From positions 1 to 42,297 of the forward strand of contig JAITVS010000181.1 in NCBI GenBank assembly GCA_031285685.1: a DNA stretch of 42,297 bases. The letters are read 5' to 3'. This document shows, piece by piece, positions 8,903 to 17,711 of the stretch. The stretch comes from Tannerella sp. (GTDB taxonomy: Bacteria; Bacteroidota; Bacteroidia; Bacteroidales; Tannerellaceae). Positions within the stretch are counted from its first letter, which is position 1, and the number at the start of each line of letters is the position of its first letter. The position numbers were made by a program, and so were the translations under genes. The notes beneath the pieces are model-generated. The model saw only the letters and a program-made list of their open reading frames with translations, did not search any database and was not told the DNA's origin.

Positions 8903-10699
8903 TTACATCCTTTCGGGCATTTCTATTCCTAAAAGCGACATCCCCGAACAGATTACTTTTGCAACGTTTTCCGACAATACCAAACGTAATTGTTTGATAC
9001 CTTCGTTCTCTTCACGCAATATTGAATAGTCATGATAAAACTGGTTATATTCGCGCACCAGATCATAAATATAGTTCGCAATACAGGACGGACTGTAGGT
9101 ATCACCAGCCTCTTTCACGATGATCGGATATTCCGTCAGCATCTGTATGATCGCTTCTTCTTTCTCCGTCACCGGAGTATCTACAGATATACTTCCGGAT
9201 AAAGACAATCCTTGCTCTTCCGCTTTACGCAATACGGAACGTATACGCGCATATGTATATTGAATAAAAGAACCTGTATTTCCATTGAAATCAATCGATT
9301 CTTTCGGATTAAAAGTCATATTTTTACGCGGATCGACTTTCAGCATAAAATATTTTAATGAGCCAAGCCCGATAACCCGTATAATATGATCTGCTTCCTC
9401 AGTTGTCAAACCATCCAACTTTCCAAGTTCGTTCGAGATGTCACGGGCCGTAGAAATCATCTCATCCATCAAATCATCGGCATCCACGACTGTTCCTTCA
9501 CGGCTTTTCATCTTACCTTCAGGCAATTCCACCATCCCGTAAGAAAAATGAACGAGGCCTTTTCCAAATTCAAACCCTAACTTGTCCAATAAAATCGAAA
9601 GCACCTGAAAATGATAATTCTGCTCATTTCCGACAACATAAATCATTTTATTGATCGAATAATCATCGAAACGAAGCTTGGCAGTTCCGATATCTTGTGT
9701 CATATATACGGACGTTCCGTCGGAACGCAACAAAAGCTTTTCATCCAATCCGTCTGCCGTAAGATCCGCCCATACGGAACCATCTTCGCGACGGTAGAAC
9801 ACCCCTTTTTCAAGTCCTTCCAACACGGTTTCCTTACCCTCAAGATAAGTTTCCGATTCATAATATATTTTATCAAAATCAACCCCTAAACGTTTGTAGG
9901 TTTCTTCAAATCCGGAATAAACCCAACCATTCATCATACTCCACAACGCCCTTACAGCTTCATCTCCGGCTTCCCACCGACGAAGCAATTCACGGGCTTC
10001 CCCCATCAAACCTGACGCTGATTCAGCTTCTTTTTCACTCATTCCGCCGGCTTGCATTTTTTTAAGTTCCTCTTTATAGTGCTGATCAAAAAGCACATAA
10101 AAATCACCCACCAGATGATCTCCTTTCTTTCCCGAGGATTCCGGCGTTACACCATTTCCCCATTTCTGCCAGGCCAGCATTGATTTACAGATATGAATAC
10201 CGCGATCATTGACTATATTTGTTTTAACAACTCTACACCCGTTTGCCTTCATTATTTCCGACAAGCTGTATCCGAGCAGGTTATTCCGTATATGTCCCAG
10301 ATGAAGAGGTTTATTCGTATTAGGAGATGAATATTCGATCATTACCAACTGTGATTCATCCGTTGCTCCAACATGTCCGAATTCCGGTTGAGCATCTATT
10401 TCAGCAAGAGCTTCGACCCAACAGACTCCTCCTACTGTTATATTCAGAAATCCTTTTATAACATTAAAGCCCGCAACAATATCCGAGCTATTTATACAGA
10501 GATATTCGCCTATCTCCTGCGCTGTTTGTTCAGGAGACTTTTTCGATGCCCGCAAAAACGGAAAAACAACAAGCGTCAGATGCCCCTGAAATTCCTTTTT
10601 CGTCTTTTGCAATGATATTTGCTCTGCGGGAGTATCTGTCCCGTATAGTGTTTTAAGTGCGACTGATACCGCTTCAGATAAGTGTTGTTCAATAGTCAT
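8903..10699 (-). CDS. argS: Arginyl-tRNA synthetase
   Basis: 598 residues from the ATG at 10697-10699 (MTIEQHLSEA). A longer in-frame start at 10771 is rejected because it would read through the promoter and palindrome. Class I synthetase: an Arg-tRNA synthetase N-terminal additional domain (about 1-110), the HIGH-type motif HLGH at 133-136 within SSPNTNKPLHLGHIRNN, a KMSKS-like MKSREG loop, and the anticodon-binding DALR domain ending LLGIEMPERM. It charges tRNA-Arg in the cytoplasm. A promoter with a -7 box 17 bases from the start codon lies inside a repeat-rich region shared with the divergent patatin gene. Confidence 0.97.
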   Translation of the reverse strand: MTIEQHLSEAVSVALKTLYGTDTPAEQISLQKTKKEFQGHLTLVVFPFLRASKKSPEQTAQEIGEYLCINSSDIVAGFNVIKGFLNITVGGVCWVEALAEIDAQPEFGHVGATDESQLVMIEYSSPNTNKPLHLGHIRNNLLGYSLSEIMKANGCRVVKTNIVNDRGIHICKSMLAWQKWGNGVTPESSGKKGDHLVGDFYVLFDQHYKEELKKMQAGGMSEKEAESASGLMGEARELLRRWEAGDEAVRALWSMMNGWVYSGFEETYKRLGVDFDKIYYESETYLEGKETVLEGLEKGVFYRREDGSVWADLTADGLDEKLLLRSDGTSVYMTQDIGTAKLRFDDYSINKMIYVVGNEQNYHFQVLSILLDKLGFEFGKGLVHFSYGMVELPEGKMKSREGTVVDADDLMDEMISTARDISNELGKLDGLTTEEADHIIRVIGLGSLKYFMLKVDPRKNMTFNPKESIDFNGNTGSFIQYTYARIRSVLRKAEEQGLSLSGSISVDTPVTEKEEAIIQMLTEYPIIVKEAGDTYSPSCIANYIYDLVREYNQFYHDYSILREENEGIKQLRLVLSENVAKVICSGMSLLGIEMPERM

Positions 10700-10715
10700 A
10701 ATACAAAATTTTACG

Positions 10716-10746
10716 CAAAGATAGTGCAAATCGAACGCAATGGCAA
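10716..10746 (-). promoter_or_regulatory. argS promoter
   Basis: On the minus strand, TATCTTTG (10716-10723) matches the Bacteroidetes -7 consensus, and TTG (10744-10746) lies 20 bases upstream as the -33 core. The start codon at 10699 follows after a short leader of about 10 bases. The -33 core falls inside the palindrome at 10740-10771. Confidence 0.55.
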
Positions 10747-10821
10747 GAGAAAGCATGCTTTCTTTTGCCATGGCTGAGATGCTGCCTGTCTTCTACAATA
10801 GATAGCGTAAACCGAACGCAA
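10720..10821. repeat. Pair of imperfect 21-bp direct repeats around the palindrome
   Basis: Bases 10720-10740 (starting GATAGTGCAAATCG) and 10801-10821 (starting GATAGCGTAAACCG) match at 18 of 21 positions and both end CGAACGCAA. The first copy is part of the argS promoter. The 81-base period and the palindrome between them suggest a duplicated promoter or an interspersed repeat. Confidence 0.55.
10740..10771. repeat. 32-bp near-perfect palindrome in the argS/patatin intergenic region
   Basis: The arms at 10740-10754 and 10757-10771 (ATGGCAAGAGAAAGC and GCTTTCTTTTGCCAT) are complementary with a single G-T mismatch, centred on AGCATGCT. In RNA it would be a 15-bp stem with almost no loop, so a DNA-level role (operator, recombination or interspersed palindromic unit) is as likely as a terminator. 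It overlaps the -33 region of the argS promoter. Confidence 0.7.
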
Positions 10822-10899
10822 AACAAAGCAGTCAGTCATTTATTTAGGAAAAAACGTCACTGAAATACCATCTATTTTTTTATGAAAAGGAAAAGAATT

Positions 10900-10931
10900 A
10901 TTGTTATTTTTAATAATAAAGTATACATTTG
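10900..10931 (+). promoter_or_regulatory. Promoter of the patatin/GH13 operon
   Basis: ATTG at 10900-10903 and TACATTTG at 10924-10931 are separated by 20 bases, a good match to the Bacteroidetes TTTG / TAnnTTTG vegetative promoter. It lies 25 bases upstream of the patatin start codon. Confidence 0.55.
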
Positions 10932-10956
10932 TACATGATTATAGAACGTCAATGTC

Positions 10957-11781
10957 ATGTCTAAACAAAGAGATAAAAAATATAAACTCGGACTTGTACT
11001 AAGCGGCGGCGGCTCCAAGGGTTTTGCTCATATAGGCATATTAAAACTGCTTGAAGAATGCGGTCTGCGGCCTGATATTATAGTCGGAACCAGTGCCGGA
11101 GCCCTCATAGGTACATTGTATGCAGACGGATATAAACCTGAAGAAATAATCTCGCTGTTTGCCGGGCGTGAATTTTCCGAATTCACATCCATGCAAATAC
11201 CTAAAATGGGAATATTCGACAGCAGCAAGTTTAACAAATACTTTAAAAAAGTAATACATTCTAAAAACTTCGAAGATCTTGAAATACCGGTCATTGTAAT
11301 GGCTACGGATCTTGACCACGGAAAAGCGCATGCTTTTTCCAAAGGGCCCATCTCCGAAGCAATAACAGCATCATGCAGCATGCCTATACTCTTTAATCCT
11401 GTCATTATAAATGGCATCCACTATGTGGATGGAGGCATATTCCACAACTTTCCGGTTTCCATTATACGTAATGAATGCGAAGCCATTATCGGTTCAGACG
11501 TAGGCTCTATGATTCCCGATAAATACAACAAAACTATTATAGGAATCGCCGAACGTTCCTATCATTATTTATTCAAAGCCAACACGGAAAAAGAACGTGA
11601 ATTGTGTGATATTCTGATCGAAGCAAACGAACTTGGTAGATATAAAACTTTTGACCTGAAAAATATAGACATGATTGTGCGAATCGGGTATGAAGCGGCA
11701 GAATATGCATTTGAAGAATTTCTGAAGAACAAGCCTATTGCTACACTTATAAAAAATTACTCGTCCAAGACCAGCAAGTAA
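10957..11781 (+). CDS. Patatin-like phospholipase
   Basis: 274 residues, the length of a minimal bacterial patatin. The oxyanion-hole motif GGGSKG is at 17-22, the nucleophile elbow GTSAG at 44-48 (Ser46), and the catalytic Asp158 is in DGG (158-160), so the Ser/Asp dyad is complete. There is no signal peptide or membrane helix, so it is expected in the cytoplasm or loosely at the inner membrane face, hydrolysing acyl esters of phospholipids or related lipids. It shares a promoter with the GH13 gene 21 bases downstream and is divergent from argS. The true substrate cannot be inferred from sequence. Confidence 0.9.
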   Translation: MSKQRDKKYKLGLVLSGGGSKGFAHIGILKLLEECGLRPDIIVGTSAGALIGTLYADGYKPEEIISLFAGREFSEFTSMQIPKMGIFDSSKFNKYFKKVIHSKNFEDLEIPVIVMATDLDHGKAHAFSKGPISEAITASCSMPILFNPVIINGIHYVDGGIFHNFPVSIIRNECEAIIGSDVGSMIPDKYNKTIIGIAERSYHYLFKANTEKERELCDILIEANELGRYKTFDLKNIDMIVRIGYEAAEYAFEEFLKNKPIATLIKNYSSKTSK

Positions 11782-11802
11782 AACATTAATATACAACTAA
11801 AT

Positions 11803-13491
11803 ATGAAAACAAACAAACATATAATATACCAAACTTTCCCCAGATTATTTGGCAATTATACTAAAAATCCCGTTAAAAACGGCAATATCGAGAAAAACGG
11901 GTGCGGAAAATTCAATTCCTATACGAAAAAAGCCCTGGATAACATCAGGGATCTGGGCGTAACACACATATGGTACACCGGCGTGATAGCCCATGCTACA
12001 TGCACCGATTATACGGCATATGGTATTCCGAAAGATCATCACGCCGTAGTAAAAGGAGAAGCCGGATCTCCATATGCTATAAAAGATTATTATGATGTAG
12101 ATCCCGATCTGGCTGAAAATATACCAAACAGGATGGCCGAATTTGAAGAGCTTATCGAACGCACCCACGACGCCGGAATGAAAGTAATCATTGATTTTAT
12201 ACCCAATCATGTGTCACGAGCGTATCATTCAGTCATGAAACCGACATATATTGACGATCTCGGACAACATGACCATACGGAACTGGCTTTTTCTCCTTCG
12301 AACAATTTTTACTATTTACCCGGACAACACCTGGAACTCCATTTCAGAGCGCAGGAAGAGGATTTCGAATACAGCGAATTTCCCGCAAAAGTAACAGGCA
12401 ACGACTGCTTTACCGCCAGTCCGGGAGTTAACGACTGGTATGAAACCATCAAATTAAACTACGGAGTAAATTATCTCAACGGAGGTTCCGAGCATTTTTC
12501 TCCCATTCCGGATACATGGAATAAAATGCTTGACATCCTCCTGTTCTGGCTGGAGAAAGATGTCGATGGTTTCCGTTGCGACATGGCGGAGATGGTTCCG
12601 GTAGAATTCTGGGGTTGGGTGATTCCACGTGTAAAAAGCCGCAAAAATGTCAGCTTTATTGCCGAAATATACAACCCGGCCCTATATAAAGAATATATCC
12701 AGATAGGGCATTTTGACTATTTATATGACAAGGTCGAGGCATACGATATTTTACGCGACATCATATGCCGGAAATTACCGACTACCCGTATTACCCGATA
12801 CTGGCAGACTTATGAAGATATCAAGGAACACATCCTGTTCTTTCTTGAAAATCATGACGAACAACGAATTGCTTCCGACTTTTTCGCAGGCAATGCGCAG
12901 GCGGGAGTCCCCGGATTGGCCTTTATGGCAACATTCGACATTAATCCGTTAATGATTTATAACGGACAGGAATTAGGTGAAAAAGGAATGGATGAAGAAG
13001 GATTCAGCGGCAAAGACGGAAGAACTTCCATATTTGATTACTGGAGCATGGACAGCATACGCAGATGGGCTAATAACGGTCTTTTTGACGGCAGACTCCT
13101 GAGTAAAGAGCAATGTAAGCTGAGAGAATTATACAAAAACATCCTCAACATTGCAAGAGATGAAAAAGCTATTTCCCTGGGCGGCTTTTACGGCCTCGCA
13201 TATTGTAATAGAAACAACCCGTATTTCCCTGCGGAACAAATGATGTCTTATCTCCGCAAATATGAAAATGAGTTGATCATCGTATTTATTAATTTCGATA
13301 ACCGGGAACATCATTTTCGTATAAAAATCCCGAAAAATGCATTTGACGTACTGCAGATACCTGATAACACCGTATCCACAGTAAAAGAACTTCTTTCGGG
13401 AGAAGAATACATTTGCTCGCTGACACATACCTGTCCATTCGAGGAAACGATATCTGCACAATCAGCTAAAATACTAAAATTCAATTATTAA
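11803..13491 (+). CDS. Cytoplasmic alpha-amylase family (GH13) enzyme
   Basis: 562 residues with all four GH13 conserved regions: DFIPNH (131-136), GFRCD with nucleophile Asp260, FIAEIY with acid/base Glu288, and FLENHD with His351-Asp352. The C-terminal about 100 residues form the usual beta-sandwich domain C. There is no signal peptide, so it should act on intracellular alpha-glucans or maltodextrins, unlike the SusG-type surface amylases. It follows the patatin gene by 21 bases. Whether it hydrolyses or transfers glucosyl units is not decided by the motifs. Confidence 0.92.
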   Translation: MKTNKHIIYQTFPRLFGNYTKNPVKNGNIEKNGCGKFNSYTKKALDNIRDLGVTHIWYTGVIAHATCTDYTAYGIPKDHHAVVKGEAGSPYAIKDYYDVDPDLAENIPNRMAEFEELIERTHDAGMKVIIDFIPNHVSRAYHSVMKPTYIDDLGQHDHTELAFSPSNNFYYLPGQHLELHFRAQEEDFEYSEFPAKVTGNDCFTASPGVNDWYETIKLNYGVNYLNGGSEHFSPIPDTWNKMLDILLFWLEKDVDGFRCDMAEMVPVEFWGWVIPRVKSRKNVSFIAEIYNPALYKEYIQIGHFDYLYDKVEAYDILRDIICRKLPTTRITRYWQTYEDIKEHILFFLENHDEQRIASDFFAGNAQAGVPGLAFMATFDINPLMIYNGQELGEKGMDEEGFSGKDGRTSIFDYWSMDSIRRWANNGLFDGRLLSKEQCKLRELYKNILNIARDEKAISLGGFYGLAYCNRNNPYFPAEQMMSYLRKYENELIIVFINFDNREHHFRIKIPKNAFDVLQIPDNTVSTVKELLSGEEYICSLTHTCPFEETISAQSAKILKFNY

Positions 13492-13533
13492 GTACGATCA
13501 CCATTACCGGTTAATAAATTTTCTTCCATTGGA

Positions 13534-13564
13534 TTTATATATTCCGATATGTTTTGTACTTTTG
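13534..13564 (+). promoter_or_regulatory. prs promoter
   Basis: TACTTTTG at 13557-13564 is a full match to the -7 consensus; TTTA at 13534-13537 stands 19 bases upstream as an imperfect -33 box. The prs ATG follows 25 bases later. Confidence 0.45.
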
Positions 13565-13588
13565 CCGGACAATTCAAAATAACTTTCA

Positions 13589-14533
13589 ATGAGCGCACAT
13601 ACTCCCTTTTTAATTTTCTCGGGTACAAAAACCCGCTATCTGGCAGAAAAAATCTGTAACAGTCTCGGTTGTCCGCTCGGACAAATGAATATACAATATT
13701 TTGCCGACGGTGAATTCTCCATTTCGTATGAAGAATCCATACGCGGAAGAGATGTTTTTCTTGTACAATCAACTTTCCCGAACTCCGACAACCTGATGGA
13801 GCTATTATTAATGATTGACGCAGCCAAGCGAGCTTCGGCACATTCAATAATTGCAGTCATCCCCTACTTCGGCTGGGCGCGTCAGGATCGTAAAGACAAA
13901 CCGCGTGTATCCATCGGCGCCAAACTCATAGCAGACATACTAAGTGTTGCGGGAATCGACCGGTTGATAACAATGGATTTACATGCAGACCAGATTCAGG
14001 GATTTTTCAATGTGCCGGTGGACCACCTGTACGCTTCATCCGTATTTCTGGATTACATCAAGACACAGTTGCCATTAGAAAATCTGATCATGGCAGCACC
14101 GGATGTGGGAGGAACCAAACGTGCAAGCAGCTATTCGAAATATCTCGGAATCCCAATGGTGATATGTCACAAAACGCGGCAACATGCGAATGAAGTCGCC
14201 GACATGCGGATCATCGGGGATGTCACCGACAAAGATGTCCTTTTGGTTGATGATATAGTAGATACGGCAGGCACAATCACGAAAGCGTCAGATCTTATGA
14301 TAGAAAACGGAGCCCGTTCCGTACGGGCATTAGTCAGTCATGCGGTCATGTCTGACCCCGCAACAACGCGTATTGACCAGTCTGCCCTTAAAGAAATGAT
14401 TTTCACCGACTCAATTCCTTATACGAAAAAAAGCGAAAAAGTTACGGTGCTGTCTGTCGCGGATATGTTTGCCGAAGCTATCAGACGTGTATGTAATGAT
14501 GAATCGATCAGTTCACTCTATACAATAAAATAA
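13589..14533 (+). CDS. prs: Ribose-phosphate pyrophosphokinase
   Basis: 314 residues, standard length. It makes 5-phosphoribosyl 1-pyrophosphate from ribose 5-phosphate and ATP for purine, pyrimidine, histidine and NAD synthesis. N- and C-terminal phosphoribosyltransferase-fold domains are visible: YFADGEFSISYEESIRGRDVF (the early ATP-contact region, here given in two adjoining parts around residue 40), the YFGWARQDRK loop, the MDLHADQIQGFF segment with the catalytic His, and the PRPP-binding loop DVLLVDDIVDTAGTIT near 216-231. It is convergent with glmS, with only 27 bases between the two stops and no visible terminator. Confidence 0.97.
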   Translation: MSAHTPFLIFSGTKTRYLAEKICNSLGCPLGQMNIQYFADGEFSISYEESIRGRDVFLVQSTFPNSDNLMELLLMIDAAKRASAHSIIAVIPYFGWARQDRKDKPRVSIGAKLIADILSVAGIDRLITMDLHADQIQGFFNVPVDHLYASSVFLDYIKTQLPLENLIMAAPDVGGTKRASSYSKYLGIPMVICHKTRQHANEVADMRIIGDVTDKDVLLVDDIVDTAGTITKASDLMIENGARSVRALVSHAVMSDPATTRIDQSALKEMIFTDSIPYTKKSEKVTVLSVADMFAEAIRRVCNDESISSLYTIK

Positions 14534-14560
14534 AACGGGAACAAGAGACAGCAAGAAATA

Positions 14561-16396
14561 TTATTCTACAGTCACAGATTTTGCCAGGTTTCTGGGTTGA
14601 TCGACATTACAACCACGCATTGCGGCAATATGATATGATAATAACTGAAAGGGAATTATCGTCAGTAAAGGTGATAATGCCTCATGGCATTCAGGAATTT
14701 CAATCACATGATCTGCCAGCTTGAATATTTCTTTATTTCCTTTCGTAGCAACAGCAATAACTTTGCCTTTACGCGCCTTCACTTCCTGAATATTACTGAT
14801 CATCTTGTCGTATAACTTATCGTTAAGAGCGATTACAAATACAGGCATAGCTTCATCGATTAACGCAATCGGACCGTGTTTCATTTCAGCGGCAGGATAT
14901 CCTTCGGCGTGAATATAAGAAATCTCTTTCAGCTTTAACGCCCCTTCCAACGCCACAGGAAAAAGTATTCCCCGCCCAAGATAAAGAGCATCAGACGCGT
15001 CTTTATAATTCAATGCTATACTTTTTATCCGGTCTTCTTCCCGAAGAATCTCAGCAATCATATCCGGCACCTGAATAAGTCCCCGGATCAGTTCCTGATA
15101 CTTGTGGCCCGGCAATTTGTTTCGTTTATACCCCAGCAGAAACGCAATCATTATCAATACGGTAATCTGTGAGGTAAACGCTTTTGTACTTGCCACCCCG
15201 ATTTCTATCCCCGCATGTGTATATACACCGGCATCAGTCTCTCTCGAAAGCGATGAACCGGCAACATTACAAATTCCCAAGATCTTCGCTCCCGTATCTT
15301 TAGCCAGACGAACAGCAGCCAAGGTATCCGCCGTCTCTCCGCTTTGGGAAATAGCAATCACCAGATCGTCCTTATTTATTATAGGATTGCGGTAACGAAA
15401 CTCGGAAGCATATTCAACTTCAACCGGTATACGGGCATATTCTTCGAACAGATACTCTCCGACCAGGGCGGCATGCCAGGATGTTCCACACGCTACAATA
15501 ACAATACGTTTTGATTCTAACAACCGGGGCATCATATCAAGAATTCCTCCCAAAAATATTTTGCTCTGATCCATTGATATTCGTCCACGGAACGTATCGG
15601 TAATCGAATTGGATTGCTCATGAATCTCTTTATGCATATAATGCTCAAATTCTCCTTTGCTTATATTATCAATACTCAGACTGATCGTTTTCACTTCCGG
15701 AGTTTTCGTATCGTTATACAAATCTTTAACATCCAATCCGTCAGCCGAGATAACGGCAATTTCCTCATCATTCAGATAGAGCACACGATCGGTATATTCA
15801 ACAATAGGCATTGTATCCGAAGCAAGAAAATATTCACCTTCCCCCACCCCTATAACAAGCGGACTTCCTTTTCTCGCAGCAATAAGCTTTCCGGGTTCAT
15901 CTTCACATGCAATAACCAGTCCGTATGCACCGACAACTTTTGTCAATGCCAGCCTAACGGCCAATTCCGCACTTACTTTTTGTTCCAGATATACATTTTC
16001 TATAAAATTAACCAGCGTTTCCGTATCGGTTTCGCTTTCAAAAATATATCCGCGCTTTTTTAATTCTCCTTTCAAATGCGCATAGTTTTCAATTATGCCG
16101 TTGTGAACTATATAAAATTTCCCGTTCATCGACCGGTGGGGATGCGCATTAACATCATTGGGCTCGCCATGTGTCGCCCAACGTGTATGCCCTATTCCTA
16201 CCGAACCTGAAATTTCCTTATCTTTGGTTATCTTTTGCAGATCTTTGACTTTCCCTCTACATTTGTAAATATTTGTATCGCTGTTAAATAACGCAATTCC
16301 TGCAGAATCATACCCACGATACTCAAGACGCTGTAGCCCTTTAATCAAAATCGGATATGCCGTACGTTCCCCGACATAAGCAACTATTCCACACAT
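14561..16396 (-). CDS. glmS: Glutamine-fructose-6-phosphate aminotransferase (isomerizing)
   Basis: 611 residues, as for typical GlmS. The class II glutaminase domain starts with the nucleophile Cys2 (MCGIVAYVG) and contains the RGYDSAGIA and GHTRWATHG segments. Two SIS sugar-isomerase domains follow (about 285-425 and 455-600), with ACGTSWHAA and SQSGETADT in the first, and the conserved end DQPRNLAKSVTVE. It makes glucosamine 6-phosphate for peptidoglycan and LPS. It lies 67 bases after mnmA on the same strand. No glmS ribozyme is expected in this phylum and none was seen in the 67-base gap. Confidence 0.97.
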   Translation of the reverse strand: MCGIVAYVGERTAYPILIKGLQRLEYRGYDSAGIALFNSDTNIYKCRGKVKDLQKITKDKEISGSVGIGHTRWATHGEPNDVNAHPHRSMNGKFYIVHNGIIENYAHLKGELKKRGYIFESETDTETLVNFIENVYLEQKVSAELAVRLALTKVVGAYGLVIACEDEPGKLIAARKGSPLVIGVGEGEYFLASDTMPIVEYTDRVLYLNDEEIAVISADGLDVKDLYNDTKTPEVKTISLSIDNISKGEFEHYMHKEIHEQSNSITDTFRGRISMDQSKIFLGGILDMMPRLLESKRIVIVACGTSWHAALVGEYLFEEYARIPVEVEYASEFRYRNPIINKDDLVIAISQSGETADTLAAVRLAKDTGAKILGICNVAGSSLSRETDAGVYTHAGIEIGVASTKAFTSQITVLIMIAFLLGYKRNKLPGHKYQELIRGLIQVPDMIAEILREEDRIKSIALNYKDASDALYLGRGILFPVALEGALKLKEISYIHAEGYPAAEMKHGPIALIDEAMPVFVIALNDKLYDKMISNIQEVKARKGKVIAVATKGNKEIFKLADHVIEIPECHEALSPLLTIIPFQLLSYHIAAMRGCNVDQPRNLAKSVTVE

Positions 16397-16463
16397 ACTT
16401 CTTATTACAAATTGTTTAATTTATTTTATATATCATCTTATCGGAACAAACTTCTACAGATCT

Positions 16464-17528
16464 TTATATGATCATACCACTTCCATAACACAAGTGATGA
16501 TCCTGATCATAAACAACGGCAAACTGTCCCGGCGCGATGCCCTGAATTTTCTCATCGCTTAATATGGTGTACATATCGCCTGTACGACGAATATATCCAT
16601 GCGTAAACTCCGGTGTATGGCGTATCTTAAAAGTCACTTCCTTTGTGTCATCAAACACCCCCCAGATATCTTCAGAAATAAAATGAAACCCTTGCAGGTT
16701 TATTGTTTTCCCATATTGTGTTTCCGGATCATATCCATTAGACACATATACTATATTCTTTTTAATGTCTTTCTGAATGACAAACCACGGTCCTCCACTC
16801 AAACCAAGACCTTTTCGTTGTCCGATTGTATGAAACCAGTATCCGTTATGCCTGCCGAGTACCTTTCCGGTCTCCAACTCAACAATTTTGCCTTCATGAC
16901 AACCCAGATACCGCTCTATAAAGTCATTATAATTGATCTTCCCGAGAAAACAAATACCTTGACTGTCCTTACGTTTCGCACTGGGCAATTTCTGTTCTGC
17001 CGCAATTACGCGTACTTCATCTTTCATCAGATGGCCAATCGGAAACATCAACTTGGAAATTTGAAGATTAGTGATTTGCGCCAGAAAATCAGTCTGATCC
17101 TTTACCGGGTCTTTTGCAGTAGACAACCACGTTTTTCCGTTAAATTCCGTTGTGGTTGCATAATGACCTGTGGCTATTTTATCAAAATCCTTACCCCATT
17201 TATCTTCGAAACAACCAAATTTAATATACCGGTTACACATCATATCAGGATTGGGAGTCAGTCCCCGTTTTACGGATTCAATTGTATAACTAACCACCTT
17301 TTCCCAATATTCTTCGTGTAATGACACAATCTCCATTCTGCATCCGTATTTCTTAGCAATAAAAGTAGTCATTTCAATATCTTCTTCGGAAGGACAATCA
17401 ATATACCCATCCTTATCTTCCATACCTATACGGATATAAAAAATAGTCGGATCATAGCCCGCCTCTTTTAAAAGATGCACCACAACCGAACTATCGACTC
17501 CCCCGGATACTAATGCTGCTATTTCCAT
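16464..17528 (-). CDS. mnmA: tRNA-specific 2-thiouridylase
   Basis: 354 residues. The PP-loop SGGVDSS (8-14) binds ATP; Cys98 in [12 protein letters not shown] and Cys193 in DSQGICFLG are the catalytic pair that receives persulfide sulfur and forms the disulfide intermediate. A central tRNA-binding part and a C-terminal beta-barrel (ending CYGSGMII) complete the family layout. It thiolates U34 of Lys, Glu and Gln tRNAs. It is preceded by a perfect promoter and divergent from the M49 peptidase gene. Many Bacteroidales carry two MnmA paralogues; which one this is cannot be told here. Confidence 0.93.
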   Translation of the reverse strand: MEIAALVSGGVDSSVVVHLLKEAGYDPTIFYIRIGMEDKDGYIDCPSEEDIEMTTFIAKKYGCRMEIVSLHEEYWEKVVSYTIESVKRGLTPNPDMMCNRYIKFGCFEDKWGKDFDKIATGHYATTTEFNGKTWLSTAKDPVKDQTDFLAQITNLQISKLMFPIGHLMKDEVRVIAAEQKLPSAKRKDSQGICFLGKINYNDFIERYLGCHEGKIVELETGKVLGRHNGYWFHTIGQRKGLGLSGGPWFVIQKDIKKNIVYVSNGYDPETQYGKTINLQGFHFISEDIWGVFDDTKEVTFKIRHTPEFTHGYIRRTGDMYTILSDEKIQGIAPGQFAVVYDQDHHLCYGSGMII

Positions 17529-17594
17529 TATATTATTACGATTCCTTATTATATAGTTGTTACCACCGGATAACAGATATCAAATCATAGCGCA

Positions 17595-17625
17595 CAAAAG
17601 TATTGAAAATTATCCACATGACAAA
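17595..17625 (-). promoter_or_regulatory. mnmA promoter
   Basis: On the minus strand TTTG (17622-17625) and TACTTTTG (17595-17602) are separated by exactly 19 bases, a perfect match to the Bacteroidetes vegetative promoter. The mnmA start at 17528 follows after about 66 bases. Confidence 0.65.
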
Positions 17626-17677
17626 AGCAGGGCGACAAAAAACAGTTAAGCCTCACACGATTATCACAAATTATTAT

Positions 17678-17685
17678 TAACTTTG
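17678..17685 (+). promoter_or_regulatory. -7 box of the M49 peptidase gene
   Basis: TAACTTTG matches TAnnTTTG and lies 26 bases before the start codon. No convincing -33 box is present at 19-21 bases. Confidence 0.4.
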
Positions 17686-17711
17686 CATGTTCTGAAAATT
17701 TTCAACAAAGC

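Noticed and set aside
10700..10771. 24-residue N-terminal extension of ArgS
   Set aside because: It would be translated through the argS promoter and palindrome; the family starts at MTIEQ-like sequence.
15614..16063. 149-codon plus-strand open frame
   Set aside because: Antisense shadow of glmS, whose conserved motifs fix the real frame.
16397..16463. glmS ribozyme
   Set aside because: The 67-base gap is too short and no ribozyme core is visible; the phylum is not known to use it.
16599..17321. 240-codon plus-strand open frame
   Set aside because: The longest shadow in the window, but it is antisense to mnmA with both catalytic cysteines intact.
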